Shown: piece by piece, positions 49,635 through 60,435 of the stretch
How the letters are laid out: every line of letters begins with the position of its first letter
How positions within the stretch are numbered: the stretch's first letter is position 1
Assembly (NCBI GenBank): GCA_022385805.1
Contig: MU277687.1
Span: 62,001 to 126,000 of the forward strand
Reading direction: 5' to 3'
Length of the DNA: 64,000 bases
Source of the DNA: Pilatotrama ljubarskyi
Taxonomy: Eukaryota; Basidiomycota; Agaricomycetes; Polyporales; Polyporaceae
Made by a program: the position numbers and the translations under genes
Notes under the pieces: generated by a model
Told to the model about the DNA's origin: nothing
Databases searched by the model: none
Seen by the model: only the letters and a program-made list of their open reading frames with translations

Positions 49635-51300
49635 CGTGGTGGTCGTGGTCAAAGGTGGGGAGGCCGATCTCGACAGCGAGAACGACGCGCACAGCGTACA
49701 AGCCACATTGCGAGGGCTAGCGCAGACGGGGGCGCCCAACTGTCATTAACGAGCACCGCTTGTGTCAAGCAGAGGCCAGGTGAGAAGCGTTCCCCTTTAG
49801 GTCGAAGCGCCCTCCAGGTCCGGTTCATCTCGGCCATGGCACGTGGGAAGAGGCTCGCTTCGACTCGGTCCAGTTCAGCAGCTCTTTGTGTTGCGCGCCG
49901 CGCAGTCCGCTCTCAGCCTGCGACTTTGAATCCTGACAATGATTGCAAACAGATATCGCCAATGGCCCATACTTGCTTCAGGGGCAGTATGTCGGATCAA
50001 GAATATCAGAGAAGCCCGTCTGATTTTTCGGGCTTCCGGAGACTGACGGTGTGATCAGCTCTGCCGAGATACACATTTCAGTAAGTGAATTACCATACCT
50101 GTATGTTACTCCTCCCATGACTTACACTCGCCAGAGATGCGGCCTGTACAGGCAGCTTGATGAGGGCACCGATAACAATTCTGGTCCCGCCCAGCCGGAT
50201 ATGCGGTGATCCCGAATCGCCATAGCACTGGCAATTGTGTCAGGAGCTGTGGATTCGACTAGACGAGAAGCAAGGACACTGCGGCCTACGGCAGATGGCG
50301 TGTGGGGCATGAACAGCTGCCTGGGCCACGCTTCGCAAGCCGAGACGTTGGAGCTCTCTAGGGCTGAACATAACATCCGACGCAGGGCGTTAGTAAGGCA
50401 AGTATTTTGCATTCTCATACGGTGTCGGCATGGACCTGAAGTTGCGGAGGCGATGAGCCACGATGATGTGCATGGCGACGGGAAGTGTTGCCGGGATTGT
50501 TCGACGCGATGCCGGAACCATTGTTGTACTATAGCGGACAACATCAGGTGGTGGCAATGAATCCGTCCCTTGCGTGGTTGTTCCGAAGGGCCGCAGTTGC
50601 GTGACGCCATGAGGAAGCCTGCGAGACGTGGATGAATCAGAAACACGAGGCAATGTGGATATCCCACGTCTCCGAAAACGTACACCCCATTGCCAGAATG
50701 CTTCAGGGCCTCAAGCCTTAGTCAAGAGCCGAAACTTCGACGTTTACCTAAATGCACACCCGCCATGAAAATGTCGCATGATGAGTGGAGACAGCACCGT
50801 CTCATGCACTTGCTACTCACGCGTTTTTAGGTCAACGTGTCCCTTGAAACGCGGGGTGCTTGTCAGGTCCCCGTCCCGAGTAAACGGTCGACTATACCGT
50901 CGGAACGCCGCGCTGTCCCTTAACCAACGGCATCTCTGCGAGTGACACCTGCAGGACTGGGGCGGAGCAAAAGGGGTACTGGTTCATGCGTCTTCATCCA
51001 GACGGGCATTGGCCGATATTCCCAGGTGAAAAGATCCGAGGACAATGGCAGCGGCTGTTCTGCTGTCAGCGACTACTCACAAACGGGCAAAATCCGTGAT
51101 TATGCTTACTGGAGTAGATAACTCGTTGTATGCGGCCTACCAAAGGCTGTATCGACATAGCTCCGTACCACCAGCATATTTCGCCTCGCAAAAGGACTTC
51201 ATGCCCTGTTCCGTTTCTGTGCGCTATCTCCGCGGGGAACATCGACCACCACCCGCCATGCATGCCTTCGTATCGTAGGTTGCCTTGCAGAGTACGTCAT
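49635..51300. other. Intergenic region
   Basis: The 5' side of the Hsp70-like gene and unassigned sequence. A minus-strand frame at 50122-50685 is long but has no recognisable domain or gene-like codon pattern. No repeat or RNA gene seen. Confidence 0.35.
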
Positions 51301-51311
51301 GCTCCCTCATA

Positions 51312-51556
51312 CAGCAGGGTGCAAAACGATAGACCACGGCCAAAAATGTGTGCTGAGGTCGCACCATGATCCGACGGAGATCACTGCCTAGAATGGTGTG
51401 CAAAGCGCTCGCTTTGGAGGTGCCGCTCCACCATCCCCCGCCTCTGAGGGGACGATGTGGTGCGGGCAACGTTAGGATTGCCATCTTAGGCTCGTGTAGT
51501 CTATCACGGTCTGAGCGCGGAGTTTTGGCCGCGGTCTATCGTTCTGCACCCTGCTG
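51312..51556. repeat. Inverted repeat, MITE-like hairpin
   Basis: Arms 51312-51357 and 51511-51556 (46 bases each) are reverse complements with about seven mismatches. Both begin CAGCAGGGTGCA on the arm strand. The loop is about 153 bases and non-coding. Weaker similarity extends outward. It may be a small decayed transposon. Confidence 0.5.
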
Positions 51557-52245
51557 TAAAGAGGGCCGACTCTCCTTCAACATGCGCCGCTTGCAGCATA
51601 GAATGAGTGCCTTTGTCATCTAGTCGGGAAGATGCGGAACTCCGCAGTCACGATGCTGGGTCATGGCGGTTCTTTGTGAGTACCTGACGCGGTTAGCTCC
51701 AGAGAAGGCTTGCGTGGACAAGTAATTTGTAGAATGCCCACTCGGAGCTCTACAACAATCTCTCTGGAAACTGCCGGTGAAGAGAAGAACGTTCCTAACA
51801 ACGAATGGAGTCGATACAGCATCGTGCTGCACATGAGCGGTATGGTTCGTGATCAGCGCGAGCATGCGGGTACGGTAGGCACCGGGAGAATGGCCACAAG
51901 CATGCACCTGCCGAACGGGTTTTCCCGCACTTTTGTCCCCGGAGTACCGGCCACAAAACATCCGCCATAGAGACACGGCATGCTGGGGTGATGGTGTTTT
52001 GCAGATAACGGAACATGCTGGAGCGCGTAGAGATCGCGTAGGTAGCATGGCCATGGTGGGGGGTCGATTCTAGGTCACCTGCCTAATGCGGTTACCAACG
52101 AACGCAGCCGGTACGGCGAACGCCGAACAGGGAGAGTGAGTCGCTGTCGCTGTCGTACTCGGACTTGGACCGCATACACTCAGCCCTCTTCGCACACCGC
52201 TCTCGAATCGCTGCCTGACTTCGTCTCTGGGCCTCATATTGCAGG
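51557..52245. other. Promoter side of the CBP6-like gene
   Basis: No supported gene. Short open frames only. Confidence 0.35.
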
Positions 52246-52633
52246 ATGTCTGCGGCGGCCACAACGCTCAAGCAACAGATGCAGCGCATCTCTGCCAAAT
52301 GGCCCGGCGACCCGTTTCGACCGAACGTTCAGCTGAAGACTTTCTTAGAGTCCCTTGCTGAGCACCCCAACCTCACGCCTACGGCGGTACGTGCAGCGCG
52401 CGCTCTCAAGGACGATGAGTTCAAGACGAAGGTACGCTCGGGGTTCCCATCTGTCTTGCTTGGAAGTGCACGCAGCGCTGAGATTCTCTCACTATGCTCA
52501 GTACGCGCTGTCGCAGAAGATCCTCCAACCAGCGTCATTCCCTCAGTACTACACGCGTCTCATAGAGGCGTATGATAAAAGCGCGAAGGGCATTGGTCGC
52601 CCGTGGTGGAAAATCTTCTTCAACATCTGGTAG
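52246..52633 (+). CDS. CBP6: CBP6-like mitochondrial complex III assembly factor
   Basis: Two exons, 52246-52431 and 52502-52633, encode 105 residues. The join is in phase, K|YALSQ. The protein starts MSAAATTLKQQMQRISAKWP and ends in the block ILQPASFPQYYTRLIEAYDK. That block matches yeast Cbp6 (LYKPAGNPQYYQRLINAVD), a mitochondrial factor that binds the ribosome exit with Cbp3 and helps cytochrome b synthesis and complex III assembly. The rest is helical and poorly conserved, and the C-terminus is GRPWWKIFFNIW. The family call rests on one block plus size, so it is moderate. Confidence 0.65.
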
Positions 52634-53340
52634 CCAATCTGCCTTCCTGGGTCGACATATGCCCGACTCTTTCACCGGTAGTGCGTCCCTGCTAAACAAA
52701 CCCCGACATTGTCGCTCATATCGGCCAGGTACGCCCTGTGCCGGATTCACAGACAGCCTCAGGTCCTGGCACTCAGCGCCTTACAGCAAGATCCGTGTAG
52801 CCCACCTGCGACTTCTCTGCCCTTGCGCTCTGAACGTGTTGGATCTCGCGGCTTCGCGCCGTCACACGGTGGCATCACTACCGGACGCTACCGCCGTATT
52901 TGACCGCATCCAGTACGCAGATGGGAATTTCCGGCACCGCGCAGACAATCGCATGTATAGATCTCTGATGTTTCGCCCGTACGTTCTGCGTTACGTGCTC
53001 GCTGTCCGTGAAAAGGTTCGCGGGAGAAGGATCGACTCAAAAAGCTGGGAAATTTCATGAAGCCAACGACTCTCGATTCCTGTGAGAATGCTGACATAGC
53101 TACACAATGCAGCCGTGAGCGCGTAGGCACGGCGTGTACAACATTCCTCTAGCTGCGCAGGAGGGGAACCAGGCAGAATGTGAAAGTCGGAGCAACCCTT
53201 GCCATCCATCTGACGCGGTCGGTCGCATCCCCAGCGGCAGTCAGGCGATGTCCCACATCTCCGGAACCGTGCAGGCTCTTCCCGACGTGAACATCCCACG
53301 GGCGTGGACGCCAGTCCCAGACGATCCCGGCTCTCAATCC
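52634..53340. other. Convergent intergenic region
   Basis: Between the CBP6-like gene and the NOC2 3' end. Open frames on both strands lack any family signature. No repeat seen. Confidence 0.4.
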
Positions 53341-56010
53341 TCAAGAATCTCGTCCTCGCCTTCCCTCGCCTGCAAAAGCACGCGCATTATTAGCTACCCA
53401 AAACAGACGAACGGGCGCCGCGACCGTGGAGAGCGAACGCACCTTCTCGACGAGCTTGCGCCGTTTCTCGCGCGCCTTACGCTGCACCTTGACGTACCGC
53501 GCGAGAGGCGAGTCCTCCACTTTCAGGCTGTCCTCCCACCGCTCCACCTCGCCCATCTTCCCAGGTGCGAACAGCACGCCTTTGCGTTTCTGCTCCACCC
53601 ACCGTCCGCTCTCTTCTATGCGGTCGACGAGCGCCTTGGTTACGCCTGCCTCCTTCGCCTTTGCGAGCTTGCCCTGCGCACTCTTGGCACCCTTGATTGC
53701 TTTCCGGAGGAGCAGCACAACGGGAACCACAATCTCCGGGAAGCCGATACTGCCCTGTACCGGTGGACTGGCGAGGTATTCTGCGAGAAGGAAGGCGCTT
53801 TCCTCGGCGAGTCCTTCGTTGTACACGCGCGTCTTGAGATACTGCTGTGGCGCACGGATGTGCGTCTCGAAGTCCAGTGGTCGTAATGTTGAGGGCTTCG
53901 GTTTTGACGAAGCAGAGAGGGTGGAGGTGAGGACGGGCAGAAGGTAAGGCGCAAGCGGAACATAGGTGTGGGTATGGCGTGTGAGGTGCAGAATCGACCG
54001 CACGATGTGAAGGTGGAACGGGAATGAGCGGGCATTACGGATCAGCCTAAGCGGCGACGATTGTCAGTATCGCACTGAATGGCGACACAACGAAGACAAG
54101 CTCTACCTTGCCGCACCGAGAGCAACCTGGACGAGCGGGTAGATGAGTGCTTTCAATTCGCTCTCTTGGCCACCGCGCTCGATGAGTGTCTGCTTGTCGC
54201 ATGCCCGCGCGATGACGAGTGCCCAGAAGTCGACACAATGCACGTACTGCCAGTTGTATACCTGCTTGTAGGCCTCCTACATGCCAAGGCCGTCAGATTT
54301 GTAACATATGCTGTCGTTGATCGTTCACCACGTACCTTCGTCTTCGTCTTCATACTATTCCGCAGGTGAATGGCCAGCTGCCTGATGTACCCGAACGCAT
54401 GCTGGTACGACGCGGCATGGTCTGCGCAATATAACTCACTTGCTGAGTTCTTCATTAGGTTGATGGAGGGCAGGGTATGGGCGCTCGTCGACTTGCATGA
54501 GCGCACAAGGGTGAGGTAGGTGTTCTTGAGGACAAGGTCGAGCACGGACTCGTCGGTTGCACCTGCCAGCCTCCGTACAGAGAGGAAAGCAGATATCCTG
54601 ACGCTGTCTTCTGCGCTTGACCAATAGCTCAAGCAAGTCTGCAATACACGGATGGTCAATGCACAATTGATTAGCATACATATCAGGGTTGTCTTACCTT
54701 CAGGTACGCTTTCACGGTCTTCCGACTGCTCATCACGTACGGCACGAGCTTGGCGGTCTCGCTGAACGCGAGACGCAACATGTCGTTGTCCGAGATTTGG
54801 CTCATGAGATGCAGGACATTATGGAAGTATGAGAGAACGAGTTTCTGCAACGTCTTCCACTTCTTTGTTTGGGTTGGCGCCTTGCTGATCAGCACGGTCC
54901 GTACATGAGTGAACCAGGAGAAACCAGATCATTGAGAAGAACGCACAACTTGCCGCTCGGTAATGTGCGGTATGGGCAATGGTGCTCGAGGACGACGGGA
55001 GTGTACCTCAGGGCGGTGGTGACCAGCTTGCTGTACACTGAGCAGATGTTTCAGACCCGTCCCGTACAGCTCGGTAGTAGGCTGTGGACGCACCTGATGC
55101 ACTGTCCACCCTCCACGCAAGCACCTGGTCCTCCTCATTCATATGCGCCGCAGACCGGAACGCAATCAGCATTTTCCGTAATGCTTTCAACGACCGGTGC
55201 TGATGACTCCGTTAGACCAAGCGCGATACTACGGGTAGCAGGACAAGTACGCACGTCCAATAACGCCTTCTGCCACCCTTGCAGAATCTCCTTGGTCAGT
55301 ACCGGCGTCTTGTCTTCCTCCATGGCTTCCTCGTCTTCCTCATCGTCATCGGCGACCTTTGCATCGTTCAAGCTGAACTCGAGCAATTCGCGGTCGTTCT
55401 CTTGCAGGTACTTATAGAACTCGGGGTCCTTCTCTGCGAGCTTCGATAGCTCCATGAGATGCGCCTCGCCTTCGTCTGTAAAGTTCAATGAGTCGTGGAC
55501 CAACTCCCTAGATGCAGGCTTCCCGCATACCCTCGAGCTTATCGACGTCCGCGAAAGACTCGTTGTCATCCGCATACTCGGACCCCTCCTCGTCTTCCTC
55601 ATCCTCTGACATAGCTTCCTCTCCGCTCTGTGCCATGTTGTCAGTAGCTCACCAACCGGAGAGTGATAGCATACACACCTCCGACCCTTCGTCATCGCTA
55701 GCTCCCTGCATGAAGCCACCTCCGAGGAAGTCATCCACGGACATCCCCTTGAACCTACCATGATGTCAGGTCCACAGACCAGCATGAGACTTCCCGGCCA
55801 TACTCACTTTCCGGAGGTCTCGTCGACGTCGCCCTCATCGTCCTCACTTCCCTCGTCATCTTCGCGCACCTCCTTGTCCTTGCCCTTTCCGCCCTTGCGC
55901 TTCTCCGCCTTTTTCTTGATGTCGCGGAACTTCCGCCGTGCCTGGATGGTCTTCTTCAGCTGCCCGCTGGCAGCAAATTTCCGCGTCGATTTAGCAGCCT
56001 TCTTACCCAT
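53341..56010 (-). CDS. NOC2: NOC2, nucleolar 60S ribosome assembly factor
   Basis: Works with Noc1 or Noc3 in 60S pre-ribosome maturation and export in nucleolus and nucleoplasm. The basic N-terminus MGKKAAKSTRKFAASGQLKK then QARRKFRDIKKKAEKRKG is a nucleolar signal. Acidic linkers follow (REDDEGSEDDEGDVDE, SEDEEDEEGSEYADD). The conserved core reads KLAEKDPEFYKYLQENDREL, SYFHNVLHLMSQISDNDMLR, AYKQVYNWQYVHCVDFWAL, HLHIVRSILHLTRHTHTYVP and TLRPLDFETHIRAPQQYLKT. The C-terminal part is basic and helical, ending at 53341. About eight introns. Divergent from a UBE2G1-type E2; the shared promoter carries a repeated 13-base word. Confidence 0.93.
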
Positions 56011-56558
56011 GGCGTGCGCAGTGAACCAGCAAAGAAACCAAGGGCCAGGACGTAGAGATGCAGGACGCGCGCTCGTGTATCCGCAAAGCCGATCGCGTCC
56101 AAAACTTTCGGTTTATGGGCGTCTAACACACCGGTCCGGGCAAGCGCTCGATAGCCATGCGCAAGGTTAGGGTCGGCTCTACATTGGCTCTTGAAAAGTT
56201 CGTCAAGATATTCTTTGAGGTTTGCGGAGGAGATCTCAGGGATCTATGCAAGATACTACTCGAGTAAAGCTCATGCTTGTGATTTCTTGCATGTTTTCAT
56301 GCTGTAACCAAAGAGGAAGGGAAGTGACAGGACTACTTACTCTTCAGAGAAGCGTTCTGGAAAGGCGGCGTAATAAGGTGTGTAAGCATTTTGTTACTCG
56401 CGTAACTCCGGGCGTTGCCTCATGAAAGCGGGCTATATAAGCAGTAAATTCCACACTATGGGCGTCTAAGCAACTGACTGCCTTGCATCGATCCCCACAC
56501 GTCTCGAGCAATCGCACATCGACTCCCTTCTCCCCCGCTCATCTTTACCTAGAACACC
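56011..56558. promoter_or_regulatory. Divergent NOC2/UBE2G1 promoter with repeated 13-base word
   Basis: TATGGGCGTCTAA occurs at 56114-56126 and 56457-56469, about 104 bases before the NOC2 start and 90 bases before the E2 start. TATATAA at 56434-56440 may be the E2 TATA box. No gene in between. Confidence 0.45.
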
Positions 56559-57596
56559 ATGACTTCGAGGACAGGAACCCCCGGAAACGTTCCTTCTAAC
56601 ACACTCCTGCTTCGCCGTCAGCTGGCGGAGCTCACCAAGCATCCTGTGGAGGGCTTCTCAGCAGGTGCGCCTCTCTCGATTCTGACTTGTGGCAGGATAT
56701 CCGGATTACTGACTGGAGTTGTGTGCGTTCTCCGTTGCCTCTGAAATGCATTATCCTCTACGCTTGTCATTTGGGACTCTAGGTCTTGTGGACGACAATA
56801 ACCTGTACGAATGGGAGGTCATGATCATCGGGTATGTCCTTTACCCAGAGTGACTTTTGGCCACAACACAGGCGGGGGATCCTAACGAATCTGTACCGTT
56901 GCAGTCCTCCAGACACTATCTAGTAAGTGGCTTTACGGAGTATGTATAAGGCGTACCCAGGTAGTTGACCTGATGTGCAGTGAGGGTGGCTTCTTCAAGG
57001 CGCGCCTGTCTTTCCCTGAGGATTTCCCTCTAAACCCGCCGAAGATGCGGTTCATCACTCCGATGTGGCATCCAAACAGTATGTCTATCTTCCCCTTCGG
57101 TCGCTGAGCAGGCCTGCTCACTTGGTATGCGCAGTCTACCCCGATGGTGTTGTGTGCATCTCGATCCTTGTGAGTCCCGCGCGCGGTGTCCCGTGTGGTC
57201 CCAGAATTTACAAAACGACTTTTAGCACCCGCCAGGTGAAGACCAGTACGGCTACGAGGATTCGGGCGAGCGGTGGCTACCCGTGCACACAGTAGAGTCC
57301 ATTGTCAGTAGCATATATCCCTGTTATTCTGTTCAAGCTTCGCTGACCGTTCTATTCACCCAGCTTCTGAGCGTCATCTCGCTGCTTTCTTCGGACACGC
57401 CCAACCTCGACAGTCCCGCCAATGTCGACGCTGCTAAGGAGGTGCGGACCGACTTTGAAGGTACGCGTTTGTGACTGCCCTTGCTCTCCCCAAGCACATT
57501 CAAAAGACAAGTTGCTGACGATCTCCATCCTCCTCAGCATACAAGAAGAAGGTCCGGCGACTGGTCAGACGGAGTGCAGAGGAGGCATTTGACTAG
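56559..57596 (+). CDS. ubc15: Ubiquitin-conjugating enzyme E2, UBE2G1 type
   Basis: A second, distinct UBC7-class E2 in the window, closest to human UBE2G1 and fission yeast Ubc15. Exons give SNTLLLRRQLAELTKHPVEG, LVDDNNLYEWEVMIIGPPDT and YEGGFFKARLSFPEDFPLNP, then the HPN motif WHPN and catalytic Cys in DGVVCISIL. The acidic insertion is PGEDQYGYEDSGERWLPVHT, and SPANVDAAKEVRTDFE is typical of UBE2G1. Ends RRSAEEAFD at 57596. One exon (56905-56922) is only 18 nt and codes PPDTI; without it the GPPDTIYEGG core would be broken. About seven introns. Confidence 0.93.
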
Positions 57597-58281
57597 ACAA
57601 CCACCGGTGCCCTATCCAGTTTTTCCGTCCAGTCTCGTACTCGGTCCCTGGCCTCTCGTCTCCGGACTCCCTCCCTGTGTCGCTAGTTGACGCCCCTTCA
57701 CGCATCCACGCTCCCGGGTCTCCTCAGCTGTATTGTGCTTTGTGGTCTTTCTGTACCTCGCCTCTCCGAACACGCTCTATACATCGTTACAACTTCACCC
57801 ACCTCCCTTCAACCGTTCCCTTCTGCACTCTTCCATCGACGAGGCCGCAGGCTGCGACTACGCGGCCGACGACTCATGGGCATCTTCTCTCCCTAACGAC
57901 GCGCACGCTTCTCTCGCAATGTTTTCAATACGAATGTTTGTATCCCGATATAGCAGCTCTCCTCGTGTTGTATCCTTGACATCGTTTATATCTCCCGGTC
58001 TGGCTCCGATTATACGATCCCGATGAAGGCTGAGTTCTGCTGTCGTGTGCACATCCGACTCCTCTGATGTCGCTGCAACACAACAGGTGCGTGCTGTGGT
58101 TACGACTCCTTGATCAGGCGTGGGGTTGACGTTGGGCACGCGTAGAATCCACGATAATCCCTGGTATATCCTGACCCAGTATACCATGATCAGGGACAAG
58201 CCTATTGCTACATGCAAGATAGCACTAAGTAAGTCGGAGGGAGAACAAACCCAAGATCCCCAGATAGCTAGCACCGAAGGG
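57597..58281. other. Convergent intergenic region
   Basis: 3' flanks of the E2 gene and the UPF0261 gene. No supported gene or repeat. Confidence 0.4.
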
Positions 58282-59646
58282 TCATAAGCTACTCTGCATT
58301 GACTGTGTCATCTCGTCTCTCCCGCTCTCATTCTCACTCCTCAAAGGCTCCAAGTGCATCATACGCACCAGGCTCTCGACCATGCCTTGCACGAACGCAG
58401 GGTCATTGATGTCCTCCTCCCTCTCCACCACCCTTGTCATCTTCTCCCCCTCTCGTACTTCCAGGCCCTTCTTCAGCTCCCGCGCCAACGCCTCGTCCGC
58501 CTGCGGGTCCCAAAATGCTTCCCCCTCCCTATCCAACATGCTCACCCCGCCTCTCGGTATCCATACCTCCGTCCTCTCCGCCCGCGCCCTCCTCAACTTC
58601 TCCGCGATCGTCCGCCCCAGCGCCGCGCACTCCTCGGGAGTCGTCCGCATCAGCGTCACCGACGCGTTATGCTCGTGCAACCTCCTCCCGCCCCGCGCAA
58701 ACTTCTCCGGCACGCTCGCCCTGGGGCCAAAGTTCACCATATCGAGCGCGCCGAGCGACACGACCTGCGGCACGCCCGCCCGCGCGGCGGCCTCGAGCCG
58801 GTGCGGGCCCGCGCTCAGGACCCCGCCGACGAGCTCGTCCGCGAGCTCCGTCGTCGTGAGGTCGAGCACCCCGTCGAAGAATCCGTCGGCGATGAGGCGC
58901 TCGAGTGCCCGCCCGCCGGCGCCGGTCGCGTGGAAGACGTAGGGCGTGCACGCGTATTGAGCGAGCAGCGAGCGCGCGTGGGTCACCGCGGGCGTGGTTA
59001 CGCCGAACATCGTGATCGCGATGCGTTTCTTCCTGCGCGTGCTCTCGCGTCCTGAGGTCGCCTCTTGCAGTCGGGCGGCGTACGCGCGCGCCATGCCAGC
59101 GATCGCGCCCGCCGCATTGTCAAGGATCGGGCAAAGGATGTCGTTGAGTCCCGCGATGTCGACGATGCTGTAGACCATCGCGATGTCCGCTTCGCCCACG
59201 ATGGCGCTCACATCTCCCGCGGCCATCGTGCTCACGAGCAGCTTCGGAAAGCCGATAGGGAGCTTCCGCATCACCGCGCCTGCTAGCGTCGACCCGCCCG
59301 ACCCTCCCAGAGAGACGAGTCCGTGAATATCGTGCGTCGCCGCGAGCGAGGCGAGGATCGGGGTGATGCGCTCGGCGACCGCGGAAATGAGCTCCGCGCG
59401 CGAGAGTTTGGAGATGTCGAGAGGCCCGGAGGAGCCGCGGTGCGAGGCGGACATGGCGAGAATGGAAGCCTGCGTGACGTCGACTGCAGGGTGGCCGCTG
59501 GCCGTACGCCCGACGTCGACGAGCTTGACACAGACGCGGTGCGTGTTCAGGAGCTTGTCCCGGACGTAGAGCAGTTCCTCCAGTTTAGTGTCGCACGTCC
59601 CGAGGACGACGACGCATGGGGTTTGTTTGCGGTCTGTAGCTGACAT
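58282..59646 (-). CDS. UPF0261 (Tm-1 N-terminal-like) ATP-binding-fold protein
   Basis: An intron-free gene. The start at 59646 gives MSATDRKQTPCVVVLGTCDT; an upstream in-frame ATG at 59709 is possible but the family begins at VVVLGTCDTK. Two Rossmann-like halves are visible: KLEELLYVRDKLLNTHRV with SLGGSGGSTLAGAVMRKLPI, then RIAITMFGVTTPAVTHARSL and FHATGAGGRALERLIADGFF. DMVNFGPRASVPEKFAR is a strong UPF0261 signature. In plants this domain is fused to a TIM barrel in Tm-1, the tomato inhibitor of tobamovirus replication. Here the TIM-barrel half is a separate gene just upstream on the same strand. The biochemical role is not established. Ends MTQSMQSSL. Confidence 0.9.
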   Translation of the reverse strand: MSATDRKQTPCVVVLGTCDTKLEELLYVRDKLLNTHRVCVKLVDVGRTASGHPAVDVTQASILAMSASHRGSSGPLDISKLSRAELISAVAERITPILASLAATHDIHGLVSLGGSGGSTLAGAVMRKLPIGFPKLLVSTMAAGDVSAIVGEADIAMVYSIVDIAGLNDILCPILDNAAGAIAGMARAYAARLQEATSGRESTRRKKRIAITMFGVTTPAVTHARSLLAQYACTPYVFHATGAGGRALERLIADGFFDGVLDLTTTELADELVGGVLSAGPHRLEAAARAGVPQVVSLGALDMVNFGPRASVPEKFARGGRRLHEHNASVTLMRTTPEECAALGRTIAEKLRRARAERTEVWIPRGGVSMLDREGEAFWDPQADEALARELKKGLEVREGEKMTRVVEREEDINDPAFVQGMVESLVRMMHLEPLRSENESGRDEMTQSMQSSL

Positions 59647-60435
59647 CGCTCGAGCAAAGTCTCGTGGAAACGAAGTGGTGGTTCCGGGCGCGGTCACCCC
59701 AGGAGACATGAGAGGAGCCAGTTGTATATATGTCGCAGCCCCCCTGAGCCTTGATGCTGAACGATGCTCACGAAGCCGAAGGGTAGAGTCGCGTGTGCGC
59801 GTGAAGCATCACATGTGCACGGGGCGACGTCACTCTCCCGGTACAGTATACCGAGTCCAATCACGCTCACAAGTCTTCTCTGAGTTATTGGGAAGAGTGT
59901 CTCGGTAGTATGAGCAATCAAGCAGAAGTCGCATTCCCAGCACCGCGCAGAGGCAGGCTCACTGGCGAGGAACAAGGACGTGCATCCGATGGGATGCAGT
60001 GGATCTACGGGAACGCGCTTTCTGACCTGAGCTCCGGAAATTAGGAACTGAGGTGAAGGCACTCCCGTTGCTGACAATGCAAGCCTGTGGCTTGGATCGA
60101 GGTTGGAGTCGTCGCGAAGCCTTCAGTCCTATATCGACCAGCAGATGCTAGGCTGACGGGAATGTTTCGCTGTTGATCACCCATTTGGGGCCCAAAAGGG
60201 CAGCCGAGCTCGATATACTCGATAAGATCAGTCTCAAACTCGCACGGATTATGCGTCCTAGACAGCGCCAGCGACTTTCGTCGGGATCAAGTTGTAACAC
60301 GGCTGGACTGAGCACGACAGGGATGCTACTAGACGCGGTCACGTTTTTGCACAACGCGTCTGTGGCGCGCCATCAGATGAGAGGCGCGTCGTAGCACGAA
60401 ACACTCACTGATGTACCACCGAAAACCATTCTTGA
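59647..60435. other. Spacer between the two Tm-1-like genes
   Basis: Lies between two genes on the same strand: downstream of the TIM-barrel gene and upstream of the UPF0261 gene. No further gene seen, so they are probably separate transcripts. Confidence 0.4.

Noticed and set aside
50122..50685. 187-codon minus-strand frame
   Set aside because: No domain, unusual Cys/Met/His-rich composition and no gene-like codon bias. Left as intergenic.
58354..59055. Plus-strand frames opposite the UPF0261 gene
   Set aside because: Arg/Pro/His-rich mirror of the real minus-strand gene, with no domain.
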